Origin: Desulfitobacterium sp050251735
GTDB lineage: Bacteria > Bacillota > Desulfitobacteriia > Desulfitobacteriales > Desulfitobacteriaceae
Reading direction: 5' to 3'
Length of the DNA: 64,000 nucleotides
Assembly: GCA_050251735.1 (NCBI GenBank)
Contig: JBFWMF010000005.1
Coordinates: 1 to 64,000, forward strand
Shown here one piece after another: positions 47,896 through 56,648 of the stretch (its first letter is position 1; each line of letters opens with the position of its first letter). Below the pieces are notes generated by a model that was not told the origin of the DNA, searched no databases, and saw only the letters and a list, made by a program, of their open reading frames with translations. Both the position numbers and the translations under genes were made by a program.

Positions 47896-48357
47896 TTAAA
47901 CAAGTCCTGGGTTACCCCACTGACGTAATGCTTCATAAACCACAACCGCCACGGAATTGGAAAGATTTAAGGACCTTGCCTCCTCACGCATGGGCAAACG
48001 AATTGTTCCTTCAGGATAGCGCTCCAGAATCTCTGGAGCTAATCCTTTTGTTTCTTTACCAAAAAGGAAGTAACCGCCTTGCTCGTATTGGATCTCAGTA
48101 TGCAAGCGTTCAGCCTTCGTCGTCGCTAAGTAACGGGGACCATCCGGATTCTTTTCCTCAAATTCTGCATAGTTTTCATACAAACGAATATCTAACAAAT
48201 GCCAATAATCCAAGCCGGCTCGTTTCAAGTGCTTATCGGATATCTCAAAGCCCAAAGGCTTAACTAAATGCAAGGTTGCTCCTGTGGCAGCACAAAGTCT
48301 TGCTACATTTCCAGTATTGGGCGGAATTTCTGGTTCGACGAGAACAATATTAAGCAT
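47896..48357 (-). CDS. trmL: tRNA (cytidine(34)-2'-O)-methyltransferase
   Basis: The 153-residue SPOUT enzyme starts LNIVLVEPEIPPNTGNVARL and ends with RLPMREEARSLNLSNSVAVV, both trademarks of TrmL. It methylates the wobble nucleotide of tRNA-Leu isoacceptors. It begins the minus-strand run with the transferase and hydrolase genes behind a TTGGGC/TATAAT promoter. Confidence 0.95.
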   Translation of the reverse strand: MLNIVLVEPEIPPNTGNVARLCAATGATLHLVKPLGFEISDKHLKRAGLDYWHLLDIRLYENYAEFEEKNPDGPRYLATTKAERLHTEIQYEQGGYFLFGKETKGLAPEILERYPEGTIRLPMREEARSLNLSNSVAVVVYEALRQWGNPGLV

Positions 48358-48399
48358 GAATCTACATTTCCTTTCACGATGCGACTAAATCATCATTCT

Positions 48400-48428
48400 A
48401 TTATACCCTAAATCTTAAAAATGCCCAA
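48400..48428 (-). promoter_or_regulatory. Promoter before trmL
   Basis: On the minus strand TTGGGC (48423-48428), a 17-base spacer and TATAAT (48400-48405) lie about 43 bases before the trmL ATG. Confidence 0.72.
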
Positions 48429-48450
48429 GATTGTATTATAGATTTCCATC

Positions 48451-48480
48451 TTGTTATATCACAGAATCCTGTGATATGAT
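48451..48480 (+). promoter_or_regulatory. Promoter with operator palindrome before the Lrp-type gene
   Basis: TTGTTA (48451-48456), an 18-base spacer and TATGAT (48475-48480) make a plausible promoter. Its spacer holds a perfect palindrome ATATCACAG/CTGTGATAT with 4-base centre (48456-48477), likely the binding site of the Lrp-type regulator encoded next. Confidence 0.65.
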
Positions 48481-48509
48481 GGGTAAAAATTGTAGAAAGG
48501 AGTTTGCTC

Positions 48510-49007
48510 ATGCTCACAAATGATGAACAAAAGCTTCTCGAACTGATCGCTACAGATTTTCGTATGTCCTCTGATGAACTATCTATTCAAACAGGCTTGT
48601 CTAAGGAATTTATCGAAGAGCGAATAAAACAGTGGGAAGAAGAGAAGATTATTGCCCAATATTGCCCACTTATAAATTGGGAACGAACCGGCGAACCAAT
48701 GGTTACTGCCTTAATTGATGTTAAAGTCCTTCCCCAACGTGGTTATGGATTTGACAAAGTGGCCCGCCGTCTTCAAAAATTTCCTGAGATCAAGGCTGTC
48801 TACCTAATGTCGGGTGGTTATGATCTCTCCTTATTGATTGAAGGTAAAACCATGCAGGAAGTCGCTTTATTTGTAGCTGAAAAACTTGCTCCACTTGAGC
48901 ATGTTACCGATACAACCACACATTTCATTCTGAGGCGCTATAAGCAGAATGGGGTAGAACTGCTTGGAGAAGAAGATATTCCTGAAAGGCTGGTGATATC
49001 TCCGTGA
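48510..49007 (+). CDS. Lrp/AsnC-family transcriptional regulator
   Basis: ATG 48510-48512 follows AAAGGAG; 165 residues. The N-terminal winged HTH (DEQKLLELIATDFRMSSDEL, then GLSKEFIEERIKQWEEEKII) is followed by a RAM-type ligand domain (YGFDKVARRLQKFPEIKAVY, then MSGGYDLSLLIEGKTM). Its end overlaps the aminotransferase start by four bases, so the pair is coupled. The pair resembles alaR-alaT (yugG-yugH) of Bacillus subtilis, suggesting control by an amino acid. Confidence 0.9.
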   Translation: MLTNDEQKLLELIATDFRMSSDELSIQTGLSKEFIEERIKQWEEEKIIAQYCPLINWERTGEPMVTALIDVKVLPQRGYGFDKVARRLQKFPEIKAVYLMSGGYDLSLLIEGKTMQEVALFVAEKLAPLEHVTDTTTHFILRRYKQNGVELLGEEDIPERLVISP

Positions 49008-50167
49008 ACCAGTATCTTTCACCAATTGCTGCAAGTTTGCCACCCTCAGGGATCCGCAGATTCTTTGATCTTGCCTCTACCATGAAGAATGTTATCTCCC
49101 TCGGCGTAGGCGAACCGGATTTTGTCACCCCTTGGACTGTACGCGAAAGCGGCATTTTCTCCTTAGAGCAAGGACAAACTATGTACACAAGCAATTCAGG
49201 CCTTATGGAGCTACGTCAAGCTCTCTCCTGGAATATGGGAAAAAAATTGGGGCTTGAGTATAATCCTAAAAACGAAATCCTCGTGACTGTAGGTGCCAGC
49301 GAGGCTGTGGATTTAGCCATGCGCGCCCTTCTCGGTCCTGGAGATGCCGTTTTAATTCCCGACCCAGCCTATGTTTCCTATGGCCCTTGTGCCGCCTTAG
49401 CTGGTGCCGAGGTTCATTACGTTCCGACACGGGCTGAAGAAGATTTTCGTCTGCGTGTTGAGGATTTGGAACGAGCTTATACTCCCAACGTTAAGGTGCT
49501 AGTGCTTTCTTATCCGAATAATCCTACCGGAGCAATCATGACTTGGGATGATTATCAACCCATTGCTAAATTTGTCCAAGATCATGATCTGATTGTCTTA
49601 GCCGATGAGATATATTCCGATTTGACCTATAGCGGTAATCATACCGCTTTCGCCAGTTTGCCCAATATGCGCAACCGCACATTGCATATCAGTGGCTTTT
49701 CCAAATCCTACGCCATGACTGGCTGGCGAATCGGCTATGTAGCCGGACATTCTGACATTGTCCAAGCCATGACCCGAATCCACCAATACACCATGCTATG
49801 TGCCCCCATCACTGCCCAAGTGGCAGCCTTGGAAGCGCTTCGTTCGGCCGAGCAATCCATGCAAGATATGGTAGCGACCTATGACCGTCGTCGTCGCTTG
49901 ATGGTTCATGGCTTTCGCAAAATAGGCCTATCCTGCTTCGAACCTCTAGGCGCCTTCTACACCTTCCCCAGCATTAAGGCCACGGGATTGACATCAGAAG
50001 AATTTGCCGAAGAACTACTGAAAGAAGAAAAGGTAGCTGTTGTTCCCGGAAATGCCTTTGGCCCCTCAGGAGAAGGCCACATTCGCTGTTCCTATGCTTA
50101 CTCCACTGAGCAAATTCAGGAGGCATTAACTCGGATGGAGCGATTTGTAAGCAAGCGAATCAAGTAG
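49004..50167 (+). CDS. PLP-dependent aminotransferase, class I/II (AlaT/PatA-like)
   Basis: The 387-residue enzyme starts with GTG inside the preceding stop (GTGA). PLP-binding features: NNPTG at 172-176, DEIY at 201-204, SGFSKSYAMTGWRIGY with the Schiff-base Lys at about 234, and GHIRCSYAYS near the end with the substrate-carboxylate Arg. These are the marks of the AlaT/aspartate transaminase branch. Partner gene and family suggest alanine or aromatic amino acid transamination. Confidence 0.9.
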   Translation: MNQYLSPIAASLPPSGIRRFFDLASTMKNVISLGVGEPDFVTPWTVRESGIFSLEQGQTMYTSNSGLMELRQALSWNMGKKLGLEYNPKNEILVTVGASEAVDLAMRALLGPGDAVLIPDPAYVSYGPCAALAGAEVHYVPTRAEEDFRLRVEDLERAYTPNVKVLVLSYPNNPTGAIMTWDDYQPIAKFVQDHDLIVLADEIYSDLTYSGNHTAFASLPNMRNRTLHISGFSKSYAMTGWRIGYVAGHSDIVQAMTRIHQYTMLCAPITAQVAALEALRSAEQSMQDMVATYDRRRRLMVHGFRKIGLSCFEPLGAFYTFPSIKATGLTSEEFAEELLKEEKVAVVPGNAFGPSGEGHIRCSYAYSTEQIQEALTRMERFVSKRIK

Positions 50168-50240
50168 CGCTAAATGAGGAATGCAAGCTAAATCTAGCAC
50201 GAATCTTGGTTAATGCAGATATGAATACAGTACTTAGCAA

Positions 50241-50292
50241 AAAACGCTGAGGTGCCCATGAACTGATTAGTTCTTGGCTGCCTCAGCGTTTT
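50241..50292. terminator. Bidirectional terminator between aminotransferase and queG
   Basis: Arms AAAACGCTGAGG (50241-50252) and CCTCAGCGTTTT (50281-50292) form a perfect 12-bp stem with an inner GAACT/AGTTC stem in the loop. T-runs occur on both sides, serving the two converging genes. It overlaps the last codons of queG. Confidence 0.88.
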
Positions 50293-51233
50293 ATCATATT
50301 AAGATTCTGTAGGACTAGATGGGCATTACGCTGTAGAATTCCTTTCCCTCTCCATCCAGCCGCACTATTTTTCCACTGTCGAATGAACTGACTTTTCGTC
50401 AGATGTAGAGTCTCCCAGAGATCCACACCTCTCGTTTTCTCTAACCCTTCCCCTGTCTTTTCCAGCTCCTCTTCCTTGTCCAGTCGATTCCGGTTATGAG
50501 GACAAGCCTCTTGGCAGGTATCGCAACCGAAGATGCGATTTCCTATGGAAATCTGTTGTGACTCAGATAAACACTCCTTGCTTTGGGTTAGATAGGAGAT
50601 ACACTGACTGGCTTGAAAATGAACCTGCCCCAAAATCTTTGCGGGGCAGGCTATGACACAGCGAGAGCATTTTCCGCATTGGCTTTGAATAGGCTTATCA
50701 GAAGGAAGTGCCTGATCCAAAAGCATTAAAGACAAAGCCACAAAAGAACCGACCCCGGGGATAATCAGTTGCTGATTCTTTCCAATCCAGCCCAGCCCAG
50801 CCCGAGTGGCAAAGGCCCGCTCATTCAAGGGTCCAGTATCCACTTGGGTCAGTGGTTTCTCCCCTGGCCAACCCGCTTGGGTTATGTAACTGACTAAATT
50901 ATCTAAAGCCTTTCTCACAAGCCGATGATAATCTTCTCCGACTGCTGAGCGAGCAAGGACGCCTTCCCCTTCACTTGGTTTTGCCGATAGGGGCAGAGCA
51001 TAAGCCAAGGCAACTACAGTTTCACATACAGGCCAAAGAGCCTTGGGATCCACTCTTTTTTGAAGGTCTTTATCTTCGAAGGAGATCTGATACCCTAATC
51101 CACTACGCTCTTCCAGGTATTCCTTTAAACCTTCAAGGGGGTCACCACTTGTAAAACTAACTGCAGAAAATCCGGACTGGTACGCCAATTCCCGTATGCG
51201 CTGCCTCCAATTATTTGCCTCAGCAAGCTCCAT
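50283..51233 (-). CDS. queG: Epoxyqueuosine reductase
   Basis: The 316-residue protein has the catalytic acid in VDTGPLNERAFATRAGLGWI (Asp about 132), then two iron-sulfur sites: CGKCSRCVIACPAKIL (186-201) and CDTCQEACPHNRN (237-249). It makes queuosine in tRNA in the last step of its synthesis, using a cobalamin cofactor. C-terminal residues are shorter than in members with HEAT repeats. Confidence 0.94.
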   Translation of the reverse strand: MELAEANNWRQRIRELAYQSGFSAVSFTSGDPLEGLKEYLEERSGLGYQISFEDKDLQKRVDPKALWPVCETVVALAYALPLSAKPSEGEGVLARSAVGEDYHRLVRKALDNLVSYITQAGWPGEKPLTQVDTGPLNERAFATRAGLGWIGKNQQLIIPGVGSFVALSLMLLDQALPSDKPIQSQCGKCSRCVIACPAKILGQVHFQASQCISYLTQSKECLSESQQISIGNRIFGCDTCQEACPHNRNRLDKEEELEKTGEGLEKTRGVDLWETLHLTKSQFIRQWKNSAAGWRGKGILQRNAHLVLQNLNMIKR

Positions 51234-51266
51234 CTCTGTGCCCCTTTCACTTCTCGTTGCTATCTT

Positions 51267-51923
51267 CTATTTAGTTGCTCGATAGTAGGCATAAGTCATA
51301 GGCTCTGCCTTTTGCCGAACTTCAGCAGCCTTGACTTCCCCAAGAAATAATGTATGAGTCCCAGCATCCAGCTGACCGATAACCTCCGCTTCCATAGTCG
51401 CAACGACATCATTCAGAAGGAGGATTCCCGATTCGCCCCGGTGTACGTCCGGCAAATCAGCAAATTTAGCTACATCCCGTCCCGAACGAAAGCCGAAATG
51501 TCTTACATAAGCATGGCCCTGTTGATTTAGGACGGATACCCCAAATTTACCACTTTCGGTAATTAGTCCATGAGTATAGTTGTTTTTATTGATACCTATA
51601 GCAATCCGTGGTGGCTTATCTGTGATTTGAAAACAAGTATTTGCACACTGGCCATTATCCACTCCCTCATGATGAGTCGAAATAATATACAATCCATAGG
51701 AGAGCGTATAGAGAGATTGAACTATAGCTGTTTCTCGATCCATCTGTTCAACAACTGCTGTACTATCCTTTGATTTTTGGGCGGCCGCTTCATTTCTTTG
51801 CTCAGAAACTTGCTGAAGCCTCTCAAACTGGTCGGGGCCAACTCCACAAATTGGGCATATCTCAGGAGGGTTCTCGCCCTCATGAATATAGCCACAAACC
51901 AAGCATTTCCATTTTGCACTCAT
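51267..51923 (-). CDS. Rubredoxin-like domain fused to flavin reductase domain
   Basis: I start at ATG 51921-51923 (GAGGTG upstream), giving 218 residues. Residues 1-35 are a rubredoxin-like finger: KWKCLVCGYIHEGENPPEIC and CPICG, with Cys at 7, 10, 23 and 26. Residues about 60-215 are a flavin reductase domain (FMN-binding split barrel): ALYTLSYGLYIISTHHEGVD, INKNNYTHGLITESGKFGVS, and ATMEAEVIGQLDAGTHTLFL. Acts probably in electron transfer or oxygen defence in an anaerobe. In Moorella Hrb the order of domains is reversed. Confidence 0.87.
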   Translation of the reverse strand: MSAKWKCLVCGYIHEGENPPEICPICGVGPDQFERLQQVSEQRNEAAAQKSKDSTAVVEQMDRETAIVQSLYTLSYGLYIISTHHEGVDNGQCANTCFQITDKPPRIAIGINKNNYTHGLITESGKFGVSVLNQQGHAYVRHFGFRSGRDVAKFADLPDVHRGESGILLLNDVVATMEAEVIGQLDAGTHTLFLGEVKAAEVRQKAEPMTYAYYRATK

Positions 51924-51979
51924 CACTTGCACCTCTTTCTCATCATTTGAGTTAAGCATAAGATATTACCATTAATCAG

Positions 51980-53557
51980 TCAACATTTTATGTCCCTGCC
52001 TCGAAAGTGCTTATACTCCCTTCCTAAGTATTCCTGATTAAGTAGAATCTCTTCCTCACTTACCACAAGGGACCTTCGTAGGGTCTCCTTTAAGTCCCCC
52101 CATTGCCTACCCTCGATATGATGGTCTCGGGCGAATTTCACCAGTTCATTCCAATCTAGCTCTTCATTTCGTTTTTGGACGGCTAAGTTAACAGCCCGCA
52201 GCTCTTCGATAAGCCGATCGAAGATTTCTTCCTCCCCAGTCTCCCGTCTCTTCCCCCCATAAAAATCTGCCCGCCATAGAGTTAAGAGTTGGTCGACTCT
52301 TTTTAAGTTGTAAGTTCGCCCATCCCATCCTTTATCCCAGACAAAGCGCCTCATCTTGGGGTGGAGAGGTATACCGCTTCCTTCACCCCGAAGTTCAGAA
52401 AAAAAGCTTTGGGTGCCACTCATATGGTTTTCCACAAGCCATATGAGATCCTTTTCTCCGCCCTCTCCTTCTCTGCCCAAAACCATGGAAAAACGGAAAC
52501 GGGATAAGATTTTTTGACTTAGTTGACCGCTCTCTTTCTCGTGACCAAGAAAATGGCGTTTCCCACCCTGAAGCCATTGGAAATCACTACGTTGAGATGG
52601 ATCCCTGTGAATCTTTTTCACTTGAATTTTTTGAGGATAATGATCCAAACGGGCCCCGTGAACCTCAACAAACTCATCGCTATAGCGATGCAGTTGCCGC
52701 CCAAGAATTTGAAACTCACCAATATAACACCCTTTGTCTATAGCCCTGCACCTTCCCCAGACATAACATTCTCGACTGGCTACCTCCCATTTTCCCAGAT
52801 CATGAAAGAGTCCGGCTAAGCGCAGGATCAGCTGTGGCGGGGTGTTCTTGGTCACCTGTAAAGTATGCTCCCAGGCATCCTTGAGATGGTAGCGATTCTG
52901 GGCTAAACCCTTTAGACGAGCCAGCTCAGGTAAAAACGTATCTACAAAACCTAGTTCATCTAGCATGAGTAAACCCGCTATAGGGTCATCTAGGGTTAGG
53001 ATTCGACTGAGCTCCTCGGAGGTTCGTTCAGGAGCTACCTCCTTTAGATCGCTCAAAAGGCTGCGAGCAGCAGCAAAGGTTTTTCCCTCTATTTCCATGC
53101 CATATTTGACACTGAAACGAACCATGCGAAGGATGCGAATCGGATCCTCCTTAAAGCGTTCTTGTGGATTACCACAAGCTCTAAGGACTTTTTTTTCGAG
53201 ATCTGATTTACCGTTCAGAGGATCAATGATCTCTCCGGTTCGGGCATCTAAAAAAATAGCATTGATAGTGAAGTCCCTGCGCAGAGCATCCGCTACCAAG
53301 TCCCCATCATAAGGGTTAAAATCAACCCGCTCTCCTTGCTGAAATACACTGAGGGTCTGATGCTTAGCCCCAATTGTTATGGGGTGATAACCCCATTCCC
53401 GCAAGTGCTTCTCAAGCCCCGCCAAAGATATCTCAACGATACCATCAATATCCTTACTGGGCTGATTCAATAGCTGGTCCCGTACCGTCCCTCCCACCAA
53501 ATAGAAGGGGGATATGGTGCAAACCTTTCTAATCAGCTCTTCTATGAAGTTGTCCAT
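51980..53557 (-). CDS. CCA-adding/poly(A) polymerase-type nucleotidyltransferase with HD domain
   Basis: The 525-residue protein has the nucleotidyltransferase head (FYLVGGTVRDQLLNQPSKDI with GG and DxD), the RNA/nucleotide-binding part (DPIRILRMVRFSVKYGMEIE), and a C-terminal HD domain (LRLAGLFHDLGKWEVA). Between HDLGK and the next motif RHFLGHEKESGQL an extra segment of roughly 65 residues, with CYVWGRCRAIDKGCYIGEF, is inserted. It adds or repairs the CCA end of tRNA or adds poly(A); the two roles cannot be separated here. Confidence 0.88.
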   Translation of the reverse strand: MDNFIEELIRKVCTISPFYLVGGTVRDQLLNQPSKDIDGIVEISLAGLEKHLREWGYHPITIGAKHQTLSVFQQGERVDFNPYDGDLVADALRRDFTINAIFLDARTGEIIDPLNGKSDLEKKVLRACGNPQERFKEDPIRILRMVRFSVKYGMEIEGKTFAAARSLLSDLKEVAPERTSEELSRILTLDDPIAGLLMLDELGFVDTFLPELARLKGLAQNRYHLKDAWEHTLQVTKNTPPQLILRLAGLFHDLGKWEVASRECYVWGRCRAIDKGCYIGEFQILGRQLHRYSDEFVEVHGARLDHYPQKIQVKKIHRDPSQRSDFQWLQGGKRHFLGHEKESGQLSQKILSRFRFSMVLGREGEGGEKDLIWLVENHMSGTQSFFSELRGEGSGIPLHPKMRRFVWDKGWDGRTYNLKRVDQLLTLWRADFYGGKRRETGEEEIFDRLIEELRAVNLAVQKRNEELDWNELVKFARDHHIEGRQWGDLKETLRRSLVVSEEEILLNQEYLGREYKHFRGRDIKC

Positions 53558-53584
53558 CCCTCTCCCCCTTTTCGCCTAAAAATT

Positions 53585-53603
53585 AAAAAGGACCTAGCGG
53601 TCC
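53585..53603 (-). terminator. Terminator after the lipid kinase gene
   Basis: Stem GGACC/GGTCC (53590-53594 and 53599-53603) with 4-base loop and a minus-strand TTTTTAATTTTT tail; 3 bases before the gene end. Confidence 0.72.
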
Positions 53604-53605
53604 CT

Positions 53606-54487
53606 CTAGCAAAGCACGGTAAGCTTTGGACCCATCTTAATCTCCCATGGACTATCCGATCCCCACTCCCCATCTAAATCCGAAAAAACTGGCCGCTCCG
53701 TAAAAACCTTTAAATTAGACGTTTGAAATTGGACAATTTGCTCACTGCCTATTTTTCCTCCACCAACCAGATGCAGGAGCATGCGCATGGTATCCGGCCA
53801 ACCGCTATCACGAACGATAATAATATCTAATTTCCCGTCGATAAGCGATGCCTTCGGAACCAACTGTTTGAACCCACCCACGGATATCCCATTGACAGCC
53901 AGCAGTAGCATGGCCTCCACACTATAGGACTTTCCTTCTAATTCATACTCAACCTTGAAGGGGCGATAGGTGGGTAGGGTTTCAATTCCCTTGAGATAAT
54001 AGGCCAGTTGACCCAACCGATTCTTGATGTGAACATCAACCTTTGGTGAGACATCAGTCAGCAAACCAGCGCTAAAGACGTTAATAAAATATCGATCATT
54101 GGCTTGACCAAGGTCAATGTCAAGGGTCGAGCCTTGAACGATGACTTCACAGGCAGTAGATATTTTTTTTGGCAGACGCAATCCATAGGCTAAATCGTTC
54201 GCAGTGCCCACAGGTAGAATACCCAAGATGGGACGCTGTTGGGGGGGGATCTTCATCAAACCATTAACAGCCTGATGAATACTGCCATCTCCCCCAGCAA
54301 CGACCAAACATTCCACATCCATAGCTTGTGAGGCAACATGTTCAATATCCATAGGCGATTTCGTCCGATGAACAGAGACTTCATATCCCCCTTCTTGGAA
54401 GATGCGAATAGCCGTATCTAACTCGTTAATAAGACGGCGGCGACCCGCATAAGGATTGTAAACTAATCGAAGTTTCTTGCTGTTCAC
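53606..54487 (-). CDS. Diacylglycerol/lipid kinase family protein (YegS/BmrU-like)
   Basis: The 293-residue protein (GTG start, AAAGGAG upstream) has the catalytic-domain motif VVAGGDGSIHQAVNGLM at about 62-78, LGILPVGTANDLAYGLRLP, and a beta-rich C-terminal lobe with SVGGFKQLVPKASLIDGKLD. These enzymes phosphorylate lipids such as diacylglycerol; the exact substrate cannot be seen. It follows the aminopeptidase gene by 50 bases. Confidence 0.9.
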   Translation of the reverse strand: MNSKKLRLVYNPYAGRRRLINELDTAIRIFQEGGYEVSVHRTKSPMDIEHVASQAMDVECLVVAGGDGSIHQAVNGLMKIPPQQRPILGILPVGTANDLAYGLRLPKKISTACEVIVQGSTLDIDLGQANDRYFINVFSAGLLTDVSPKVDVHIKNRLGQLAYYLKGIETLPTYRPFKVEYELEGKSYSVEAMLLLAVNGISVGGFKQLVPKASLIDGKLDIIIVRDSGWPDTMRMLLHLVGGGKIGSEQIVQFQTSNLKVFTERPVFSDLDGEWGSDSPWEIKMGPKLTVLC

Positions 54488-54540
54488 TACACATATCTCC
54501 TTTGGTAACGCTGAAGCCCACCAATATGTGACGCCATAAA

Positions 54541-55659
54541 TTACTTCAGATTCTCCGGGTTGAGGACTTGTAATTCAGTAACCATAAAACGTCCATCTTT
54601 ACGCACCAGGACATCATCAAAATATATTTCTCCGCCACCATATTCCGGACGCTGAATGCACACCAGATCCAAATGAACCGCAGACTTATTGCCATTATTA
54701 CAATCATCATAGCAATTTCCGGGTGTGAAGTGGAAGCTTCCGTCAATCTTCTCATCAAAAAGAGTATCTTTCATGGGGTGGAGGATATGGGGGTTGACTC
54801 CAATGGCAAACTCACCAATATAACGAGCCCCCTCATCTGTGTTGAAAATTTCTTCAATCCGCTCAGTGTCATTAGCCGTCGCTTTAACGACTTTTCCCTC
54901 TTTAAATTCTAATACTATGTTCTCATAGGTAAAGCCTTGGTACAAAGCGGCTGTATTGTAAGAAATCACACCATTGACTGAGTTCCTAAGGGGTGCAGTA
55001 TATACTTCACCATCAGGGATATTCAGATGCCCATCACATTTAATAGCTTTCATGCCTTTAATCGAGAAGGTCAGATCCGTACCGGGTCCGGTAATCCGCA
55101 CTTTATCAGTACGCTCCATGAGTTCAACCAAGGGGTCCATGGCTGCGGACATCTTGGCATAATCCAGATTACAGACCTTGAAGTAGAAATCCTCAAAGGC
55201 TTCAATGCTCGTATTGGCCAGTTGAGCCATGGAAGCATTTGGATAGCGCATAACCACCCATTTTGTATGAGATACGCGTTGGTCCGTCACCGTTCTTAAG
55301 TATTCCTTTTGATAAATACTCATCTTCTCCCCCGCCACATCGGCAAGCTCATTGGCATTTTCCGTCGCACGAAGACCGACGAAGGCATCCATTTCCTTCA
55401 TGCGAGCGAGATCCCATTTTGCCCATGCCCGGGCCTGTTCTTCGGTCATTCCTTTTAAAAGTTCGCGCAATAAGGTATGATTGTTAACAGATAAAAAGGG
55501 AACCCCGCCGGCTTCATAGGCATACCGAACTAAGGCTTGAGCCAAGGGAATCTCTAAACCATTAACTTCAATCAGGACTTTTTCCCCCGGCTTTAGCTCA
55601 ACTGCATAATTGATGATTGAATCAGCTAATTTTTCAATTCGTGGATCTTGCAAATTCAA
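54541..55659 (-). CDS. Aminopeptidase, M29 (AmpS/PepS) family
   Basis: The 372-residue protein (TTG start) has the M29 pattern: LADSIINYAVELKPGEKVLI near the start, VGLRATENANELADV in the middle, and metal-ligand motifs RYIGEFAIGVNPHI and GSFHFTPGNCYDDCNNGNKS near 330-350, with Glu, His and Asp as ligands. These are leucyl or general cytosolic aminopeptidases. Length agrees with the family. Confidence 0.92.
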   Translation of the reverse strand: MNLQDPRIEKLADSIINYAVELKPGEKVLIEVNGLEIPLAQALVRYAYEAGGVPFLSVNNHTLLRELLKGMTEEQARAWAKWDLARMKEMDAFVGLRATENANELADVAGEKMSIYQKEYLRTVTDQRVSHTKWVVMRYPNASMAQLANTSIEAFEDFYFKVCNLDYAKMSAAMDPLVELMERTDKVRITGPGTDLTFSIKGMKAIKCDGHLNIPDGEVYTAPLRNSVNGVISYNTAALYQGFTYENIVLEFKEGKVVKATANDTERIEEIFNTDEGARYIGEFAIGVNPHILHPMKDTLFDEKIDGSFHFTPGNCYDDCNNGNKSAVHLDLVCIQRPEYGGGEIYFDDVLVRKDGRFMVTELQVLNPENLK

Positions 55660-55699
55660 ATCCTTCTTCCTCTGTAGACTTTTTTAAGGAGCAGCATTA

Positions 55700-56608
55700 A
55701 TGGAACAACAAACTGACTTGTGGACATACACCCTTCAACCTCAAGATGAGGGAATAAAATATCAAGAAATACTTTACCGCCGCTTTCACTTTTCCCGAAG
55801 GCTCCTTCAAAAGCTTAAGCAATCAGAACGAGTCTGGGTGGATGGTCTATTTACCTTTTTGACCGCTCGAGGCAAAGCCGGCGAGACCTTAGCGGTCCAG
55901 TTACAAACCCCTGAGACCAATAGCTTTCCCGGTGAAGATCTCCCCCTGGAGATTGTTTTCGAGGATGATTATTTTTTAGCTGTCAACAAGCCTGCCGGAC
56001 AGGTTGTGCATCCAAATCCACGCTATCCTTCGGGAACCATCGGCAATGCCGTGGTCGGCTATTGGTTGACCAAAGGTGAATCTCGACCCTTTCGACCCAT
56101 TCATCGTATCGATCGCAATACTTCCGGGGTCGTTGTGGTCGCAAAAAATCAGTTTGCCCACCAGCAAATGTTCTGGCAGCATAGTCATCAGCTTATTCAC
56201 AAACGCTACCTAGGTATCGTTGAAGGACTGATTAAGGAAGATGAAGGCACGATTAATGCTCCCATCGGCCATACACCGGGAAGTTATCTTGTCAGACAGG
56301 TTTCCCCAGAAGGAGTACCTGCTGTCACCCACTACCGAGTCCTCAAACGTTATGCGGACGCCACCCTCTTAGAATTTGTTCTCGAGACAGGGCGCACCCA
56401 TCAGATCCGCGTCCATTGTCAACACCTTGGCCATCCTCTCTTCGGTGACGATTTTTATGGAGGGGATTTAGCACGCATAGACCGACAAGCGCTCCACGCC
56501 TTTATTTATGAGTTCAATCACCCAGTTTCAGGACAGCTCCTGACCATCCGTGCTCCCTTGCCCGAGGACCTGCGCTTGCTTCTGCGTGATCTCGGTGCAA
56601 AGGCATAG
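55700..56608 (+). CDS. RluA-family pseudouridine synthase
   Basis: The 302-residue enzyme has a short S4-like N-terminus (SRRLLQKLKQSERVWVDG) and the catalytic domain with RPIHRIDRNTSGVVVVAKN (catalytic Asp about 138), LETGRTHQIRVHCQHLGHPL and FGDDFYGGDL near the end. The target could be rRNA or tRNA; the class of RluD/YhcT-like enzymes is likely. It is transcribed divergently from the aminopeptidase gene and converges with mscL at a terminator. Confidence 0.92.
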   Translation: MEQQTDLWTYTLQPQDEGIKYQEILYRRFHFSRRLLQKLKQSERVWVDGLFTFLTARGKAGETLAVQLQTPETNSFPGEDLPLEIVFEDDYFLAVNKPAGQVVHPNPRYPSGTIGNAVVGYWLTKGESRPFRPIHRIDRNTSGVVVVAKNQFAHQQMFWQHSHQLIHKRYLGIVEGLIKEDEGTINAPIGHTPGSYLVRQVSPEGVPAVTHYRVLKRYADATLLEFVLETGRTHQIRVHCQHLGHPLFGDDFYGGDLARIDRQALHAFIYEFNHPVSGQLLTIRAPLPEDLRLLLRDLGAKA

Positions 56609-56615
56609 CTCTATT

Positions 56616-56648
56616 CCATGGTGCGTAAAGCGCCATGGATTATTTTTT
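56616..56648. terminator. Terminator between RluA-type gene and mscL
   Basis: Nine-bp stem (56616-56624 with 56630-56638, one G-U pair) with loop GTAAA, followed on the plus strand by ATTATTTTTT. It lies between two converging genes. Confidence 0.75.
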
